Notes under the pieces: generated by a model
Told to the model about the DNA's origin: nothing
The model's input: the letters and a program-made list of their open reading frames with translations, nothing else
Databases searched by the model: none
Assembly: GCA_022750115.1 (NCBI GenBank)
Contig: JAKIWI010000007.1
Span: 45,456 to 109,455 of the forward strand
Reading direction: 5' to 3'
DNA from: Thermoplasmata archaeon
GTDB taxonomy: Archaea; Thermoplasmatota; Thermoplasmata; Lutacidiplasmatales; UBA184
DNA: 64,000 nt
Translations under genes and position numbers: made by a program
Part shown: one piece after another, positions 33,418 through 43,363 of the stretch
How the letters are laid out: each line of letters starts with the position of its first letter
Numbering within the stretch: position 1 is the stretch's first letter

Positions 33418-35919
33418 GTGATTCGCACCCTCGTCGTCGCTGAGAAGTTCAACACCGCGCTCCGCATCGCGGTCGTCCTATCGGACGGCCTGATGAAGCG
33501 GAGCCGGATCGCCGCCACCAACGTGTTCCGGTTCGAGCGACCGGAGGGACCGTACGCGGTCGTCGGTCTGCGCGGACACATCGTCGAGCTCGATTACCCG
33601 AAGGAGCTCGCGGAGTGGTCGCTCGAGACCCTGCCGAAGCTGATCGAGGCGGAGCCGCTCAAGCGGGTGACCGCCGAGGGGATCGTCACGGCGTTGCAGG
33701 AGATCGTCCGCGAGTTCGACCGGGTCGTGATCGCGACCGACTTCGACCGCGAGGGCGAGCTGATCGGCCTCGAGTGCCTGGAGCTCCTCCAGAAGGTCCA
33801 TCCCGAGATCGAGGTCAAGCGGGTCCACTACAGCGCCCTCACCCGCGACGAGATCGAAGGGGCGTTCGCGAACCTCAAGCAGCTCGACCACGCGCTGGCC
33901 CAGGCGGCCGAAGCGCGCCAGGAGATCGACCTCGTCTGGGGCGCGGTGCTGACCCGCTACCTCTCCATCGTCGCGGAGCAGCGGGGCCGAAGCTTCCTCT
34001 CCGTCGGCCGCGTCCAGACGCCGACGCTGGCGCTCCTCGTCGAGCGCGACCAGGAGATCAAGGAGTTCATCCCGACCCCGTTCTGGAAGGTAGAGGCCGA
34101 CGCCGAGCACGCCGGCAACGCGTTCTCGCTCTCCCACGGCCACGGAACCTTCGAGGAGAAGGCTCCCGCCGAGAAGATCGTCAAGCGACTCGAGGGAGTC
34201 CGCGCGGGGAAGGTCCTCGAGTATGCCGAAGAACCGACCAAGCGGCGGCCCCCGATCCCGTTCAGCACCACCCTGTTTGTTGCCGAGGCGACTCGGCAAG
34301 GACTCGGGGCCGCGTACGCGATGCGGGTCGCCGAGGACCTCTACACCCAGGGGCTGATCAGCTACCCGAGGACGGACAACACCGTCTACCCGAAGGGGGT
34401 CAACCTGCGGACGCTCGTCGAGAAATTCGTCGAGACCCCGTTCGCGGACGCCGCCAAGTACGTCCTCGAGCAGCCGTCGTTCTACCCCTCCCGCGGACGG
34501 TCCGAGACGACCGACCACCCTCCGATCTACCCGACCAGCGCGGTCGACCCGAAGAAGTTGAAGCCCGACCACGCGAAGGTCTACGAGCTGATCGTCCGGC
34601 GGTTCCTCGCCACCGTCGCCCCCGACTCCACGGGCTTGGCTCGGACGACGAAGGTCGACGTCCACGGCGAGGCGTTTCTCGGCAAGGGCCAGATCCTGAT
34701 CGATCCCGGTTGGTACCGCGTCTATCCGTACATGACCCCCGAGGAGAGCCCGATGCCGCCGCTCACGGTCGGCCAATCGGTCGACATCAAGGCGGTCCGG
34801 TTGACCGAGGACCAAACGAGGCCGCCGCGCCGGTTCTCCCAAGGTTCCCTCATCCAGGAGATGGAGCGTCTCGGGCTCGGCACGAAGTCGACGCGCCACG
34901 ACGTGCTCCAGAAGCTGTTCGACCGTCACTACGTGACGCAGCGCGCTCTCGAACCGACGAGCACGGGAATCGCGGTCACCGAGGCCCTGAAGGCCCACGC
35001 CCCGGTCATCACGCGCCCGGAGATGACGCACCGGCTCGAGGACGACATGGAGCTCGTCGCCGAGTCGAAGAAGCCGAAGGCGGACGTCATTGCGGAGTCG
35101 CGCGAGATGCTCCGCGAAGCCTACGACCTCCTGACGAAGAACGCCGATGGCGTCAAGGCGACGCTGCGCGGCGCCCTCGACCGCCAGCGGTTCGTCGGCC
35201 CGTGCGCGCGGTGCGGCGGCGCCCTCCAGCTCACGCGGAGTCCGCGCGGCGCCCGCTGGGTGCAATGCGTGAACAACCCGGGGACGTGCCCCGCGAACTA
35301 CGCGCTTCCCTCCGCGGGGTTCGTCGAGCCCGCGCCGGAGTTCCTGTGTGGGGCCTGCCAAGTGCCTCGCGTGAAGATCACGTTCCGCGGGCAGCGGCCG
35401 GAGCTGTACTGCATCAACCCGGAGTGCACGGAACACCACAAGGCGTTCCGGATCGGGGAGTGCCCGTCGTGCCGCTCCCCGCTCCAGATCCGCTACTCGT
35501 TCGCGGGCAACCGGTTCGTCGGCTGCTCCGGCTACCCCGGCTGCAAGGTGACGTATCCGCTCCCCCAGCGCGGGAAGCTCGACAAGGACCAGCCGCCGTG
35601 CCCCGTCTGTCGCGCGCCCGTCGTGACGGCGATCGAGCGGGGTCGTCCGCCCTGGACGCTCTGCATCAACCCCGAGTGCCCGACCCGCAAGGCGAAGAAG
35701 GAGGAGCAGGCGGCCCGCGCCGAGGCGCGGGCGGCGAGCAGCGCCGCGAAGGCGAAGGCCGCCAAGCGGCCCCGAGCGAAGGCGAAACCGCGCGCACCGA
35801 AACCGGCGGAGGGCGAGGACGCGGCCGCGCCCAAACCGGCGCCCCGCCGCCGCCGCGCCGCCGCCGAGGCCCCGCCCGCTCCCCCGCCCGCGACCGACGG
35901 TGCGACCGGACCGGCGTAG
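33418..35919 (+). CDS. topA: DNA topoisomerase I (type IA), archaeal
   Basis: 833 residues from a GTG. The N-terminal Toprim domain has VVAEKFNTALRIA and ATDFDREGELIGLECLEL; the catalytic tyrosine lies in LISYPRTDNTVYP. Three or four C-terminal zinc ribbons follow (CARCGG...C; CGACQ...C; CPSCR...C; CPVCR...C), then an Ala/Lys/Pro-rich tail of about 75 residues. It relaxes negative supercoils through a 5'-phosphotyrosine link. There is no helicase part, so it is not reverse gyrase, which argues against a hyperthermophile at this locus. Confidence 0.96.
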   Translation: MIRTLVVAEKFNTALRIAVVLSDGLMKRSRIAATNVFRFERPEGPYAVVGLRGHIVELDYPKELAEWSLETLPKLIEAEPLKRVTAEGIVTALQEIVREFDRVVIATDFDREGELIGLECLELLQKVHPEIEVKRVHYSALTRDEIEGAFANLKQLDHALAQAAEARQEIDLVWGAVLTRYLSIVAEQRGRSFLSVGRVQTPTLALLVERDQEIKEFIPTPFWKVEADAEHAGNAFSLSHGHGTFEEKAPAEKIVKRLEGVRAGKVLEYAEEPTKRRPPIPFSTTLFVAEATRQGLGAAYAMRVAEDLYTQGLISYPRTDNTVYPKGVNLRTLVEKFVETPFADAAKYVLEQPSFYPSRGRSETTDHPPIYPTSAVDPKKLKPDHAKVYELIVRRFLATVAPDSTGLARTTKVDVHGEAFLGKGQILIDPGWYRVYPYMTPEESPMPPLTVGQSVDIKAVRLTEDQTRPPRRFSQGSLIQEMERLGLGTKSTRHDVLQKLFDRHYVTQRALEPTSTGIAVTEALKAHAPVITRPEMTHRLEDDMELVAESKKPKADVIAESREMLREAYDLLTKNADGVKATLRGALDRQRFVGPCARCGGALQLTRSPRGARWVQCVNNPGTCPANYALPSAGFVEPAPEFLCGACQVPRVKITFRGQRPELYCINPECTEHHKAFRIGECPSCRSPLQIRYSFAGNRFVGCSGYPGCKVTYPLPQRGKLDKDQPPCPVCRAPVVTAIERGRPPWTLCINPECPTRKAKKEEQAARAEARAASSAAKAKAAKRPRAKAKPRAPKPAEGEDAAAPKPAPRRRRAAAEAPPAPPPATDGATGPA

Positions 35920-36000
35920 GCTCGCGAAACTCGGGCCGACGCGCCCGGTTGCGATGAAACCTCCCTACGTCGACGGCGTTTCGTCCCCTTCCGCCCCGCG

Positions 36001-36008
36001 TTAAATAC
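36001..36008 (+). promoter_or_regulatory. TATA box of the creatininase-family gene
   Basis: TTAAATAC, 29-36 bases before the GTG at 36037, consistent with a leaderless transcript that may continue through uvrA and uvrC. Confidence 0.5.
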
Positions 36009-36036
36009 GCTCCTCGGGTCGTACCGTCGGGGAACG

Positions 36037-36750
36037 GTGGCGGAGCTAGGGGATCTCGATTCTCGGGAGTTCGAGCGCCGGCTCCGCGACCGGCCGCTCG
36101 TCATCCTTCCCGTCGGCGCCCTCGAGGCCCACGGGCCCCACCTCCCGCTGGCGGCGGACCAAATTCAGGCGGAGACGACCGCGCGGGCCCTCGCGGAACG
36201 CCTCGGTGCCCTCGTCGCCCCCGCCGTGCCGTACGGGGTGTGCTTCGGCGCCCGGCGATTCCCGGGAACGATCGATGTTTCGCTGTCCACGCTCTCCCTC
36301 TACGTCGGGGAGATACTGACCGAGCTCGCCCGCCACGGCGCGACGCGGATCCTCGTGCTCTCGGGTCACGCCGCGCGCGAACACATGGGCGCGCTTCGCG
36401 ACGCAGCCGACCGCGCGATGCGGTCGATGCCGGCGGCGCGGATCGCGGTACTCAGCGACTACGATTTCGTCTACGAGCGCCGCGGGAAGGACGCACCGGA
36501 GTCCGACGGACATGCGGGCCTCCTCGAGACGTCGCGAATCCTCGCGATGCGACCCGACCTGGTCGCGAAGGTACGTCCCTCGGGGGAACGGCGAGGTTCG
36601 CCGTTCGTCCCCGGCGCGCCGACCCTCGAGGAGTGGCCGGAAAGCGTCGCCGGCGACCCCGGGCCGGCGACCGCGGAGCTCGGCGCGAGCGTCCAGTCGT
36701 ACGTCCTCGACCGGCTCGAGACGACCGTCCGGACCCTCTGGAACGACTGA
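36037..36750 (+). CDS. Creatininase-family amidohydrolase, possibly ArfB-like deformylase
   Basis: 237 residues from a GTG. LVILPVGALEAHGPHLPLAAD carries the Glu/His/Asp metal ligands of the family, ILVLSGHAAREHMGAL and SDGHAGLLETSRILAM the rest of the di-metal site. In archaea one branch (ArfB) removes a formyl group during riboflavin and F420 synthesis; other members hydrolyse creatinine or mycofactocin precursors. The branch cannot be fixed by eye. It lies 12 bases before uvrA. Confidence 0.8.
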   Translation: MAELGDLDSREFERRLRDRPLVILPVGALEAHGPHLPLAADQIQAETTARALAERLGALVAPAVPYGVCFGARRFPGTIDVSLSTLSLYVGEILTELARHGATRILVLSGHAAREHMGALRDAADRAMRSMPAARIAVLSDYDFVYERRGKDAPESDGHAGLLETSRILAMRPDLVAKVRPSGERRGSPFVPGAPTLEEWPESVAGDPGPATAELGASVQSYVLDRLETTVRTLWND

Positions 36751-36762
36751 GAGGACGGACCC

Positions 36763-39621
36763 ATGCGAACGAGCGACGCCGCGGCCCCGGGCATGCCCGA
36801 TGGAATCCGGATACGTGGGGCGCGTCAACACAACCTGAAGAACGTCAGCCTCGACCTTCCAAGGAACAAGTTCATCGTCATCACCGGGGTCTCCGGGTCG
36901 GGGAAGTCGTCCCTCGCCTTCGACACGCTCTACGCCGAGGGACAGAGGCGGTACATCGAGAGCCTCTCCGCCTACGCCCGACAATTCCTCGGCCAGATGG
37001 ACAAGCCCGACGTCGACTCGATCGAGGGCCTCTCCCCCGCCATCGCCATCGAGCAGCGTGCCGGGAGCCGCAACCCGCGCTCGACCGTGGGCACGGTGAC
37101 GGAGGTGCACGACTACCTCCGGCTGCTCTACGCCCGCATCGGCGTGCCGCACTGCCCGAACGACGGCCAGGAGATCGCGCCGCAGTCGATCGACCGGATC
37201 GTGACGACCATCCGGGAGCGGGCGGACGGCGAGAAGGTCGACGTCCTCGCCCCCGTGGTCCGCGGGAACAAGGGCGAGCACCGCGACGTCGTCGAGAAGC
37301 TCCGCCACGACGGGTACCGCCGCGCCGTCATCGACGGCGTCGAGGTTCGGCTCGGCTCGAGCGAGATCCGGCTCGAGAAGAACAAGAAGCACACGATCGA
37401 GGTCGTCGTCGATACCCTCGAGGCGACCGAAGAGGAGGCGACCCGCCTCGCGGAGGCGATCACGCTGGCCCGCGACCTCGCCGACGGCCTCGTGGTCCTC
37501 CGACGGAGCGGCGGACGCCGCGAGTCGTTCTCGAGCCGGCGGGCCTGCCCGGTGTGCGGCTTCTCCATCGAAGAGCTCACGCCCCGGATGTTCTCGTTCA
37601 ACAGTCCGTTCGGGGCCTGCCCCGAGTGCTCCGGGATCGGGGCGACGCTCCACGCCGACCCGACGCTGATCATCGCCGACAAGTCGAAACCGCTCGCGAA
37701 GGCGATCGGCGTCTGGGGTCTCACGCCCGAGCGCGACGCGCTGGAGCGGTTCGGGGCCGCGTTCCAGTACAACGTCGACCACCCGGTCTCCGAGCTGTCG
37801 GAGAAGGGCTGGAAGGCGCTCTTCTACGGATCCGACAAGCCGGTCGGCGGATCCGGCCGATGGTCCCACGCCTGGTGGCACAGCGGCTGGCTGAAGGAGG
37901 GCCTCGTCGGGGCCGTCGAGCGCCGCTGGAAGGCGACGAAGAGCGAGGGCGCGAAGGAGTACTACCTCGGTTTCATGACGTTCACGCCGTGCCGCGCCTG
38001 CGGCGGCCGCCGGTTGAAACCCGCGAGCCTTGCGGTCACGGTCATGGGCCGGTCGATCGCCGAGCTCTCGGCGATGAGCGTCGAGGAGCTCCTCGACCGG
38101 ATCGAGAAGCTCAAGCTGACCGAGAAGGACGAACAGATCGTCGGGCAGGTGCTGAAGGAGATCCGCGCCCGGCTCGGGTTCCTCGTGAACGTCGGCCTGA
38201 CGTACCTCTCGCTCGACCGCGCGTCCGCAACCCTCTCGGGGGGAGAGGCGGAGCGGATCGCGCTCGCGACCCAGATCGGTTCGGGCCTGGTCGGGGTGCT
38301 CTACATCCTCGACGAGCCGTCGATCGGGCTCCACCCGAGGGACCACGACCGGCTGCTCGCGACCCTCGCCACGCTGCGCGACCTCGGCAACACGCTCCTG
38401 GTCGTCGAGCATGACGAGATGACGATGCGACGAGCCGACTGGCTCGTCGACCTCGGGCCCGGTGCGGGGCGGCTCGGCGGCGAAGTATTGTTCGCTGGCC
38501 GCCCAGAGGGAATCGCGCGGGCTCCGCGCTCCATCACGGGCGCGTTCCTCTCCGGGCGCCGCTCGATCGCGATCCCCGAGCGGCGGGTCTCGCCGACCGC
38601 GCGCTGGATGGTCGTGCACGGACCGCGCGAGAACAACCTGAAGGGCGAGGACATCCGGATCCCGCTCGGCACCCTCACCGCGATATCGGGAGTCTCGGGA
38701 AGCGGAAAGTCGACGCTACTCACCGAGATCGTCTACAAGGCGACGCGCCGCCACCTCCAGCTCTCGCGCGAGATCCCCGGGAAGCACGACTTCATCGAGG
38801 GGATCGATCAGATTGACCGAGTCCTCCTCATCGACCAAGCCCCGATCGGCCGGACCCCCCGCAGCAATCCGGCGACGTACACCGGCGTGATGACGCCGAT
38901 CCGGGAACTGTTCGCCGGACTCCCGGACGCGAAGGCGCGGGGGTTCGCGCCGGGCCGGTTCAGCTTCAACGTCGCCGGGGGACGGTGCGAGGCGTGCGAG
39001 GGCGACGGGGTGATCCGCTACGAGATGCACTTCCTCCCCGACGTCTACGTCGCCTGCGAGGAGTGCCGCGGCAAGCGGTTCAACGCCGAGACGCTTCAGG
39101 TCACGTTCAAGGGAAAGTCGATCGCCGACGTCCTCGCGATGACGGTCGAAGAGGGCCTCGCCTTCTTCGGCCTCCACCGACGGATCGCCTCGCGGCTCCA
39201 GCTCCTGTTCGACGTCGGGCTCGGCTACATCACGCTCGGCCAGAGCGCGACGACGCTCTCCGGCGGCGAGGCGCAACGGATCAAGATCGCCTTCGAGCTC
39301 GCGAAGACGCCGACGGGGCGGACGCTCTACCTGCTCGACGAGCCCACGACCGGCCTCCACTTCGCGGACGTCGAGCGCCTGCTCGAGGTGCTCCACCGGC
39401 TGCGAGAAGGCGGCAACACGGTCGTCCTGATCGAGCACAACCTCGACGTGCTGAAGTGCGCCGACTGGCTCATCGACCTCGGGCCGGAAGGAGGCGCCGC
39501 GGGCGGCCATGTCATCGCGGCCGGGACGCCCGAGGAGGTGAGCCGGGTGCGGGCCTCCTACACCGGCCGCTACCTCGCGCCGCTGCTCGCTCCGGCGGTC
39601 GCCCCGACCGTGCGAAGATGA
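36763..39621 (+). CDS. uvrA: Excinuclease ABC subunit A
   Basis: 952 residues with the two ABC ATPase halves: Walker A GVSGSGKSS and GVSGSGKST, signatures LSGGEAERI and LSGGEAQRI. It also has zinc-binding cysteines (CPVCGFS...CPECSG, CRACGG, CEACEGDG...CEECRG). UvrA dimers scan DNA for lesions and load UvrB. Nucleotide excision repair of this type is of bacterial origin and patchy among archaea, so it was probably acquired by transfer long ago; its GC content matches the neighbours. uvrB is not in the window. Confidence 0.97.
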   Translation: MRTSDAAAPGMPDGIRIRGARQHNLKNVSLDLPRNKFIVITGVSGSGKSSLAFDTLYAEGQRRYIESLSAYARQFLGQMDKPDVDSIEGLSPAIAIEQRAGSRNPRSTVGTVTEVHDYLRLLYARIGVPHCPNDGQEIAPQSIDRIVTTIRERADGEKVDVLAPVVRGNKGEHRDVVEKLRHDGYRRAVIDGVEVRLGSSEIRLEKNKKHTIEVVVDTLEATEEEATRLAEAITLARDLADGLVVLRRSGGRRESFSSRRACPVCGFSIEELTPRMFSFNSPFGACPECSGIGATLHADPTLIIADKSKPLAKAIGVWGLTPERDALERFGAAFQYNVDHPVSELSEKGWKALFYGSDKPVGGSGRWSHAWWHSGWLKEGLVGAVERRWKATKSEGAKEYYLGFMTFTPCRACGGRRLKPASLAVTVMGRSIAELSAMSVEELLDRIEKLKLTEKDEQIVGQVLKEIRARLGFLVNVGLTYLSLDRASATLSGGEAERIALATQIGSGLVGVLYILDEPSIGLHPRDHDRLLATLATLRDLGNTLLVVEHDEMTMRRADWLVDLGPGAGRLGGEVLFAGRPEGIARAPRSITGAFLSGRRSIAIPERRVSPTARWMVVHGPRENNLKGEDIRIPLGTLTAISGVSGSGKSTLLTEIVYKATRRHLQLSREIPGKHDFIEGIDQIDRVLLIDQAPIGRTPRSNPATYTGVMTPIRELFAGLPDAKARGFAPGRFSFNVAGGRCEACEGDGVIRYEMHFLPDVYVACEECRGKRFNAETLQVTFKGKSIADVLAMTVEEGLAFFGLHRRIASRLQLLFDVGLGYITLGQSATTLSGGEAQRIKIAFELAKTPTGRTLYLLDEPTTGLHFADVERLLEVLHRLREGGNTVVLIEHNLDVLKCADWLIDLGPEGGAAGGHVIAAGTPEEVSRVRASYTGRYLAPLLAPAVAPTVRR

Positions 39622-41351
39622 GCGGCACGACGCCCGGCCCGACCGGGTTCGTCCCCGCGAGCGAGCTGCGCGCCGCCGACGTCGACCGGTTCCACCCGGG
39701 CCCGTCGACGCCCGGGGTGTACCTGTTCCGCTCCCCGCGCGGCGAGGTCGTCTACGTCGGGAAGGCGCTCCGGCTACGCCGCCGCATCCTCGACCACCTG
39801 CACGCGCGGGTCGAGAAGGACGGCTCGATCCTCGCGCACAGCGGCTCGGTCGAGTTCGTGCCCACCGAGAACGAGCGCGAGGCGCTGCTGCTCGAGGCGA
39901 GCCTGATCAAGCAGTACCAGCCGCCGTTCAACACGCTCCTCAAGGACGACCGGAGCTACCCGTACCTCGCCGTCACCGTCGGGGAGGCGTTCCCCCGCGT
40001 CCTCCTCGTCCGACGGCCGCGCCGTTCTTCCCGCTACCTCCTGTTCGGACCGTACACGAGCGCCCGCGAGGCCCGGGGCGTGGCGCAGGTGCTCACCGAG
40101 ACGTTCCGGCTGCGCCGATGCCTCCGGCTCCCGAAGGTCGAGTGCCTGTACTACCACATCGGCGCGTGCCCCGCGCCGTGCGTCGGCAAGATCGGGATCG
40201 ACGAGTACCGCGTCCAGGTCGACCAGGCGGTCCACGCCCTCAAGCACCACGGGGAAGGCCTCGCCCCCCGGCTCGAGACCGAGATGAAGCGCGCCGCGGG
40301 CGCGGAGCAGTTCGAGCGCGCCGCGCTGCTGCGCGATGCCCTCGACGGGTTCCGCGCGCTGACGCAACGCCAGCGCGTCGTCGGCCCGGGTTCCGGCGCC
40401 CAGGATTTCATCGCGCTCGCGTACCCGAACGACCCCGCCACGCTCCGCGTCGCGGTGGGCCTCCTGCACGTCGTCGACGGCGAGGTGCGGGGCACCGAGC
40501 CGCACCTCCTCGCCGTACCGCCCGACGACGTTCCGGACCCCGGCGAGCTCCTCCGCCAGTTCCTCACGCAGTACTACGGCGAACGCGTCGTCGTCCCCGA
40601 CCGGATCTTCGTCCAGGGTCCCCGCCCGACGGGCGTCGACGACGTCGTCGACTGGCTCGAGGGCGAGCGCGGGATCCCGATCGCCTTCCGACCGACGGGC
40701 CACACCGCCGCCCTTGCCGGCCTCGCCGAGCGGCTCGCGCGGGCGACCGTCGACCAGGTCGTCGTTCGAGCTCCGCCCCGGGAAGTGCTCGTCGCGGTCC
40801 AGCGGCTCCTGAACCTCCCCACGCTCCCGAACCGGATCGAAGGGATCGACATCTCCATCTTCCAGGGGTCGGAGGGCGTCGCCTCCCTCGTCGTGTTCGA
40901 GCGGGGAGCCCCCGCCAAGTCCGAGTATCGGCGGTACCGGATCCGGACGGTCCAGGGGACGAACGACTTCGCGAGCATCGCGGAGGTCGTGCGGAGGCGA
41001 TTCGAGCGGCGCGCCGAAGAAGGTGAGCCGCTCCCCGACTTGCTGCTCATCGACGGGGGGCGGGGACAATTGGCCGCCGCGACCGAGGTCCTCACGAGCC
41101 TCCACCTTGACGAGCGGATCCCGTCGATCGGGCTCGCGAAGCGCGAAGAGGAGGTCTACGTTCCCGGGCGCTCCGAGCCGCTCAAGCCGAACCCGAACGC
41201 GCCCCCGATGCTCCTCCTTCGAGCGGTCCGGGACGAGGCGCACCGGTTCGCGGTGACCTACCACCGGACGCGGCGGCGGATGCGGCTGCGCGAGGAGTTC
41301 GAGGACGCGGGGACTACTTCGCGCTCTTCGAGCGTTCGGTCGCCCCGATGA
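39618..41351 (+). CDS. uvrC: Excinuclease ABC subunit C, short form without C-terminal HhH
   Basis: 577 residues, with ATG overlapping the uvrA stop (ATGA). It has the GIY-YIG nuclease (GVYLFRSPRGEVVYVGKALR, N-terminal), the cysteine patch CLYYHIGACPAPCVG, a UVR motif (EQFERAALLRDALDGF) and the RNase H-like nuclease (IEGIDISIFQG, LLLIDGGRGQL). UvrC makes both cuts around a lesion held by UvrB. After FAVTYHRTRRRMR the usual helix-hairpin-helix region is absent; about 20 unrelated residues follow, overlapping the end of psmA by 38 bases. Confidence 0.95.
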   Translation: MSGTTPGPTGFVPASELRAADVDRFHPGPSTPGVYLFRSPRGEVVYVGKALRLRRRILDHLHARVEKDGSILAHSGSVEFVPTENEREALLLEASLIKQYQPPFNTLLKDDRSYPYLAVTVGEAFPRVLLVRRPRRSSRYLLFGPYTSAREARGVAQVLTETFRLRRCLRLPKVECLYYHIGACPAPCVGKIGIDEYRVQVDQAVHALKHHGEGLAPRLETEMKRAAGAEQFERAALLRDALDGFRALTQRQRVVGPGSGAQDFIALAYPNDPATLRVAVGLLHVVDGEVRGTEPHLLAVPPDDVPDPGELLRQFLTQYYGERVVVPDRIFVQGPRPTGVDDVVDWLEGERGIPIAFRPTGHTAALAGLAERLARATVDQVVVRAPPREVLVAVQRLLNLPTLPNRIEGIDISIFQGSEGVASLVVFERGAPAKSEYRRYRIRTVQGTNDFASIAEVVRRRFERRAEEGEPLPDLLLIDGGRGQLAAATEVLTSLHLDERIPSIGLAKREEEVYVPGRSEPLKPNPNAPPMLLLRAVRDEAHRFAVTYHRTRRRMRLREEFEDAGTTSRSSSVRSPR

Positions 41352-42072
41352 AGGGCATTCCCGCGACGCGGCGGGCGACCTCGGTGACCGGAAGTCGGCG
41401 CAGTTCCGCCTCGGGCTCGAGGATGGCCACGTCGAGGGCCTCCGGGGGGAACGGCGTGGGCGAACCCTCGGCGACGGCCTGCACGGCGAGCTTGAAGGCG
41501 ACCTCTTCCGTCCGGTCGCCGGCGATCTTCTCTTCGAGGAAGTCGGCCACGGCGCGGCGGTTGCGGCCGATCGCGTAGGCCTTCCAACCGATCGTCGCCC
41601 CGCTCGGGTCGAGCTCGAACAGGCCGGGGACTCGCCCGGTGAACCCGCCGAGCAGCAGCGAGACGGCGAACGGTCGCGTGCCGCCGAACTGCGTGAACTG
41701 CTGGAGGTGGGTGCCGAGCGAATGGGCGAGGAGTGGGTAGGGCGCGACCTCCCCGAAGGTGATGCGGTGGCGTTGCGCCTCGAGGCGCAGGAATTCGACC
41801 AGCACGCGCGAATCGGCGATGAGGCCGGCCGTGACGCAGCCCAGGCCGGCGTCGATCGCGAAGCTCTTCTCGATCGAGCCCGCCTCGGCGAGGGTGCTGA
41901 TCGGCAGGTTCCGGTAGGCGACGAAGACGATCCCCTCGGTGTACGTCACCGCGACCGCGGTGCCACCCATCTGGATCGCTTGCAGCGCGTACTCGACCTG
42001 GAACAAGCGGCCGTCGGGGGAGAAGACGGTGCTCGCGCGGTCGTATGCCATCTGGCCCGGTTGCATCTCCAT
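41314..42072 (-). CDS. psmA: Proteasome subunit alpha
   Basis: 252 residues. The N-terminal gate segment and H0 helix (AYDRASTVFSPDGRLFQVEYAL) are conserved, followed by the alpha-type fold (VAYRNLPIS, GCVTAGLIADSRVLVEFLR, RPFAVSLLLGG). Alpha rings form the gated entrance of the 20S proteasome; the beta subunit is elsewhere. The start may be the internal ATG eight residues in (MAYDRA). It converges on uvrC. Confidence 0.93.
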   Translation of the reverse strand: MEMQPGQMAYDRASTVFSPDGRLFQVEYALQAIQMGGTAVAVTYTEGIVFVAYRNLPISTLAEAGSIEKSFAIDAGLGCVTAGLIADSRVLVEFLRLEAQRHRITFGEVAPYPLLAHSLGTHLQQFTQFGGTRPFAVSLLLGGFTGRVPGLFELDPSGATIGWKAYAIGRNRRAVADFLEEKIAGDRTEEVAFKLAVQAVAEGSPTPFPPEALDVAILEPEAELRRLPVTEVARRVAGMPFIGATERSKSAK

Positions 42073-42229
42073 CCGACTCCGACTCCCGAAACGGACGCGC
42101 CCAGCCGGGTGCCCGATTTGAGCGTTCCGTAGATGCTTTCGTCACGGTCACCACCGGAACTCGCGGCTTCGCGCGACGAACGTTCGACCCGGCAACGCTC
42201 ATCTGCGGGGCGCCCGGTGCGTCGTCTCG

Positions 42230-43363
42230 ATGCCCGCGAACGGTCTCCATCTGCTTCCGATGGCGTCGAGCCATCGCGGGGGACTCTCGGAGGCGTGCGT
42301 GCAGTGCTCCGAGGGCAAGAAGATGGTCCTGTTCGTCACGGGACTCTGCCGCTTCCGATGCTTCTACTGCCCCGTTTCGTCCCGGCGGAACCAGATCGAC
42401 GCGACCTACGCGAACGAACGCCTCGTGACGTGCGACGCCGACGTGCTCGATGAGGCACGCTCGATCGGAGCGGCGGGTACGGGGATCACCGGCGGGGACC
42501 CGCTTGGCATGATCGACCGGACGGAGCATTACGTTCGGCTCCTGAAGGAGGAGTTCGGGCCCTCGCACCACATCCATCTCTACACGCACGAGCCGAACGC
42601 GGAGAAGCTCCAGCGGCTCGCCCGCGCCGGCCTCGACGAGTTCCGGCTGCACATCCCCCACTACCTCTGGGGACCGCTCGCCGCCGACGGCGGCGCCTAC
42701 CGATCCGTGCTCACCGAGGCGCCCTCCTGGGGAATCCGCCGCGGGGTGGAGATCCCCGTTCTGCCCGAGAAGGAGGCCGAGCTCGTTCGCCTGCTGCAGG
42801 CCCTCGACGAGATCGGCGTCGACTTCGTCAACCTCAACGAGCTCGAGTTCTCCGAGACAAACGAGGAGAAGCTCCACGACCGGGGCTACGAGCTCGACCC
42901 GTCGAACGGCTGGGGCGTCCGGGGGAGCCGCGCGGTCGCCCAGCGGGTCGTCAAGGAGTCCCGGCTCTCGATCCCGGTCCACTACTGCTCCTCCCGCTTC
43001 AAGGACAGTGTCCAACTGCGCATGCGCCTGCACCGACGTGCGGAGCGGACACGGCCGCCCTTCGCGGAAACGACCTCCGACGGCACGCTCGTCTTCGGCG
43101 TGGTTCCGGCCCCACCGGGCCGCGACGTCGCGCGCTGGGCGGAACGGATCGCGCGGCGATACCGGCTCGGACCGAAGTCCTATCGCGTCGACTTCGGCCG
43201 CCGGCGGCTCGAACTCGGCGCCGAACGGCTCCGTCGCTTGGCGCCGACGCTCGGGGCTCCGGCCTTCGCCGTCGAGGAATACCCGACCGCCGACGCTCTC
43301 GAGGTCGAGCGGGAACCGCTCAACCGCGAAGCGTTCGCTGGGTTCACCGCCGGCGGAACGTAA
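42230..43363 (+). CDS. Radical SAM protein, activase-like
   Basis: 377 residues; ATGs at 42230 and 42260 are both possible. The [4Fe-4S]/SAM motif C-x3-C-x2-C is CRFRCFYC, near residue 42. GTGITGGDPLG is the SAM-binding GGDP, and HIHLYTHEPNAEK and DEFRLHIPHYLW follow the barrel order of pyruvate-formate-lyase-activase-related enzymes. CVQCSEGKK before the motif may bind another metal. The product is unknown. The 3' 184 bases overlap the Cys-rich gene on the other strand. Confidence 0.82.
   Translation: MPANGLHLLPMASSHRGGLSEACVQCSEGKKMVLFVTGLCRFRCFYCPVSSRRNQIDATYANERLVTCDADVLDEARSIGAAGTGITGGDPLGMIDRTEHYVRLLKEEFGPSHHIHLYTHEPNAEKLQRLARAGLDEFRLHIPHYLWGPLAADGGAYRSVLTEAPSWGIRRGVEIPVLPEKEAELVRLLQALDEIGVDFVNLNELEFSETNEEKLHDRGYELDPSNGWGVRGSRAVAQRVVKESRLSIPVHYCSSRFKDSVQLRMRLHRRAERTRPPFAETTSDGTLVFGVVPAPPGRDVARWAERIARRYRLGPKSYRVDFGRRRLELGAERLRRLAPTLGAPAFAVEEYPTADALEVEREPLNREAFAGFTAGGT

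Noticed and set aside
33478..35439. 653-codon open frame antisense to topoisomerase I
   Set aside because: GC-driven shadow; the plus-strand gene has all catalytic motifs.
36046..38619. 857-codon open frame on the minus strand
   Set aside because: Antisense shadow of uvrA and the creatininase gene caused by high GC; no recognisable domain.
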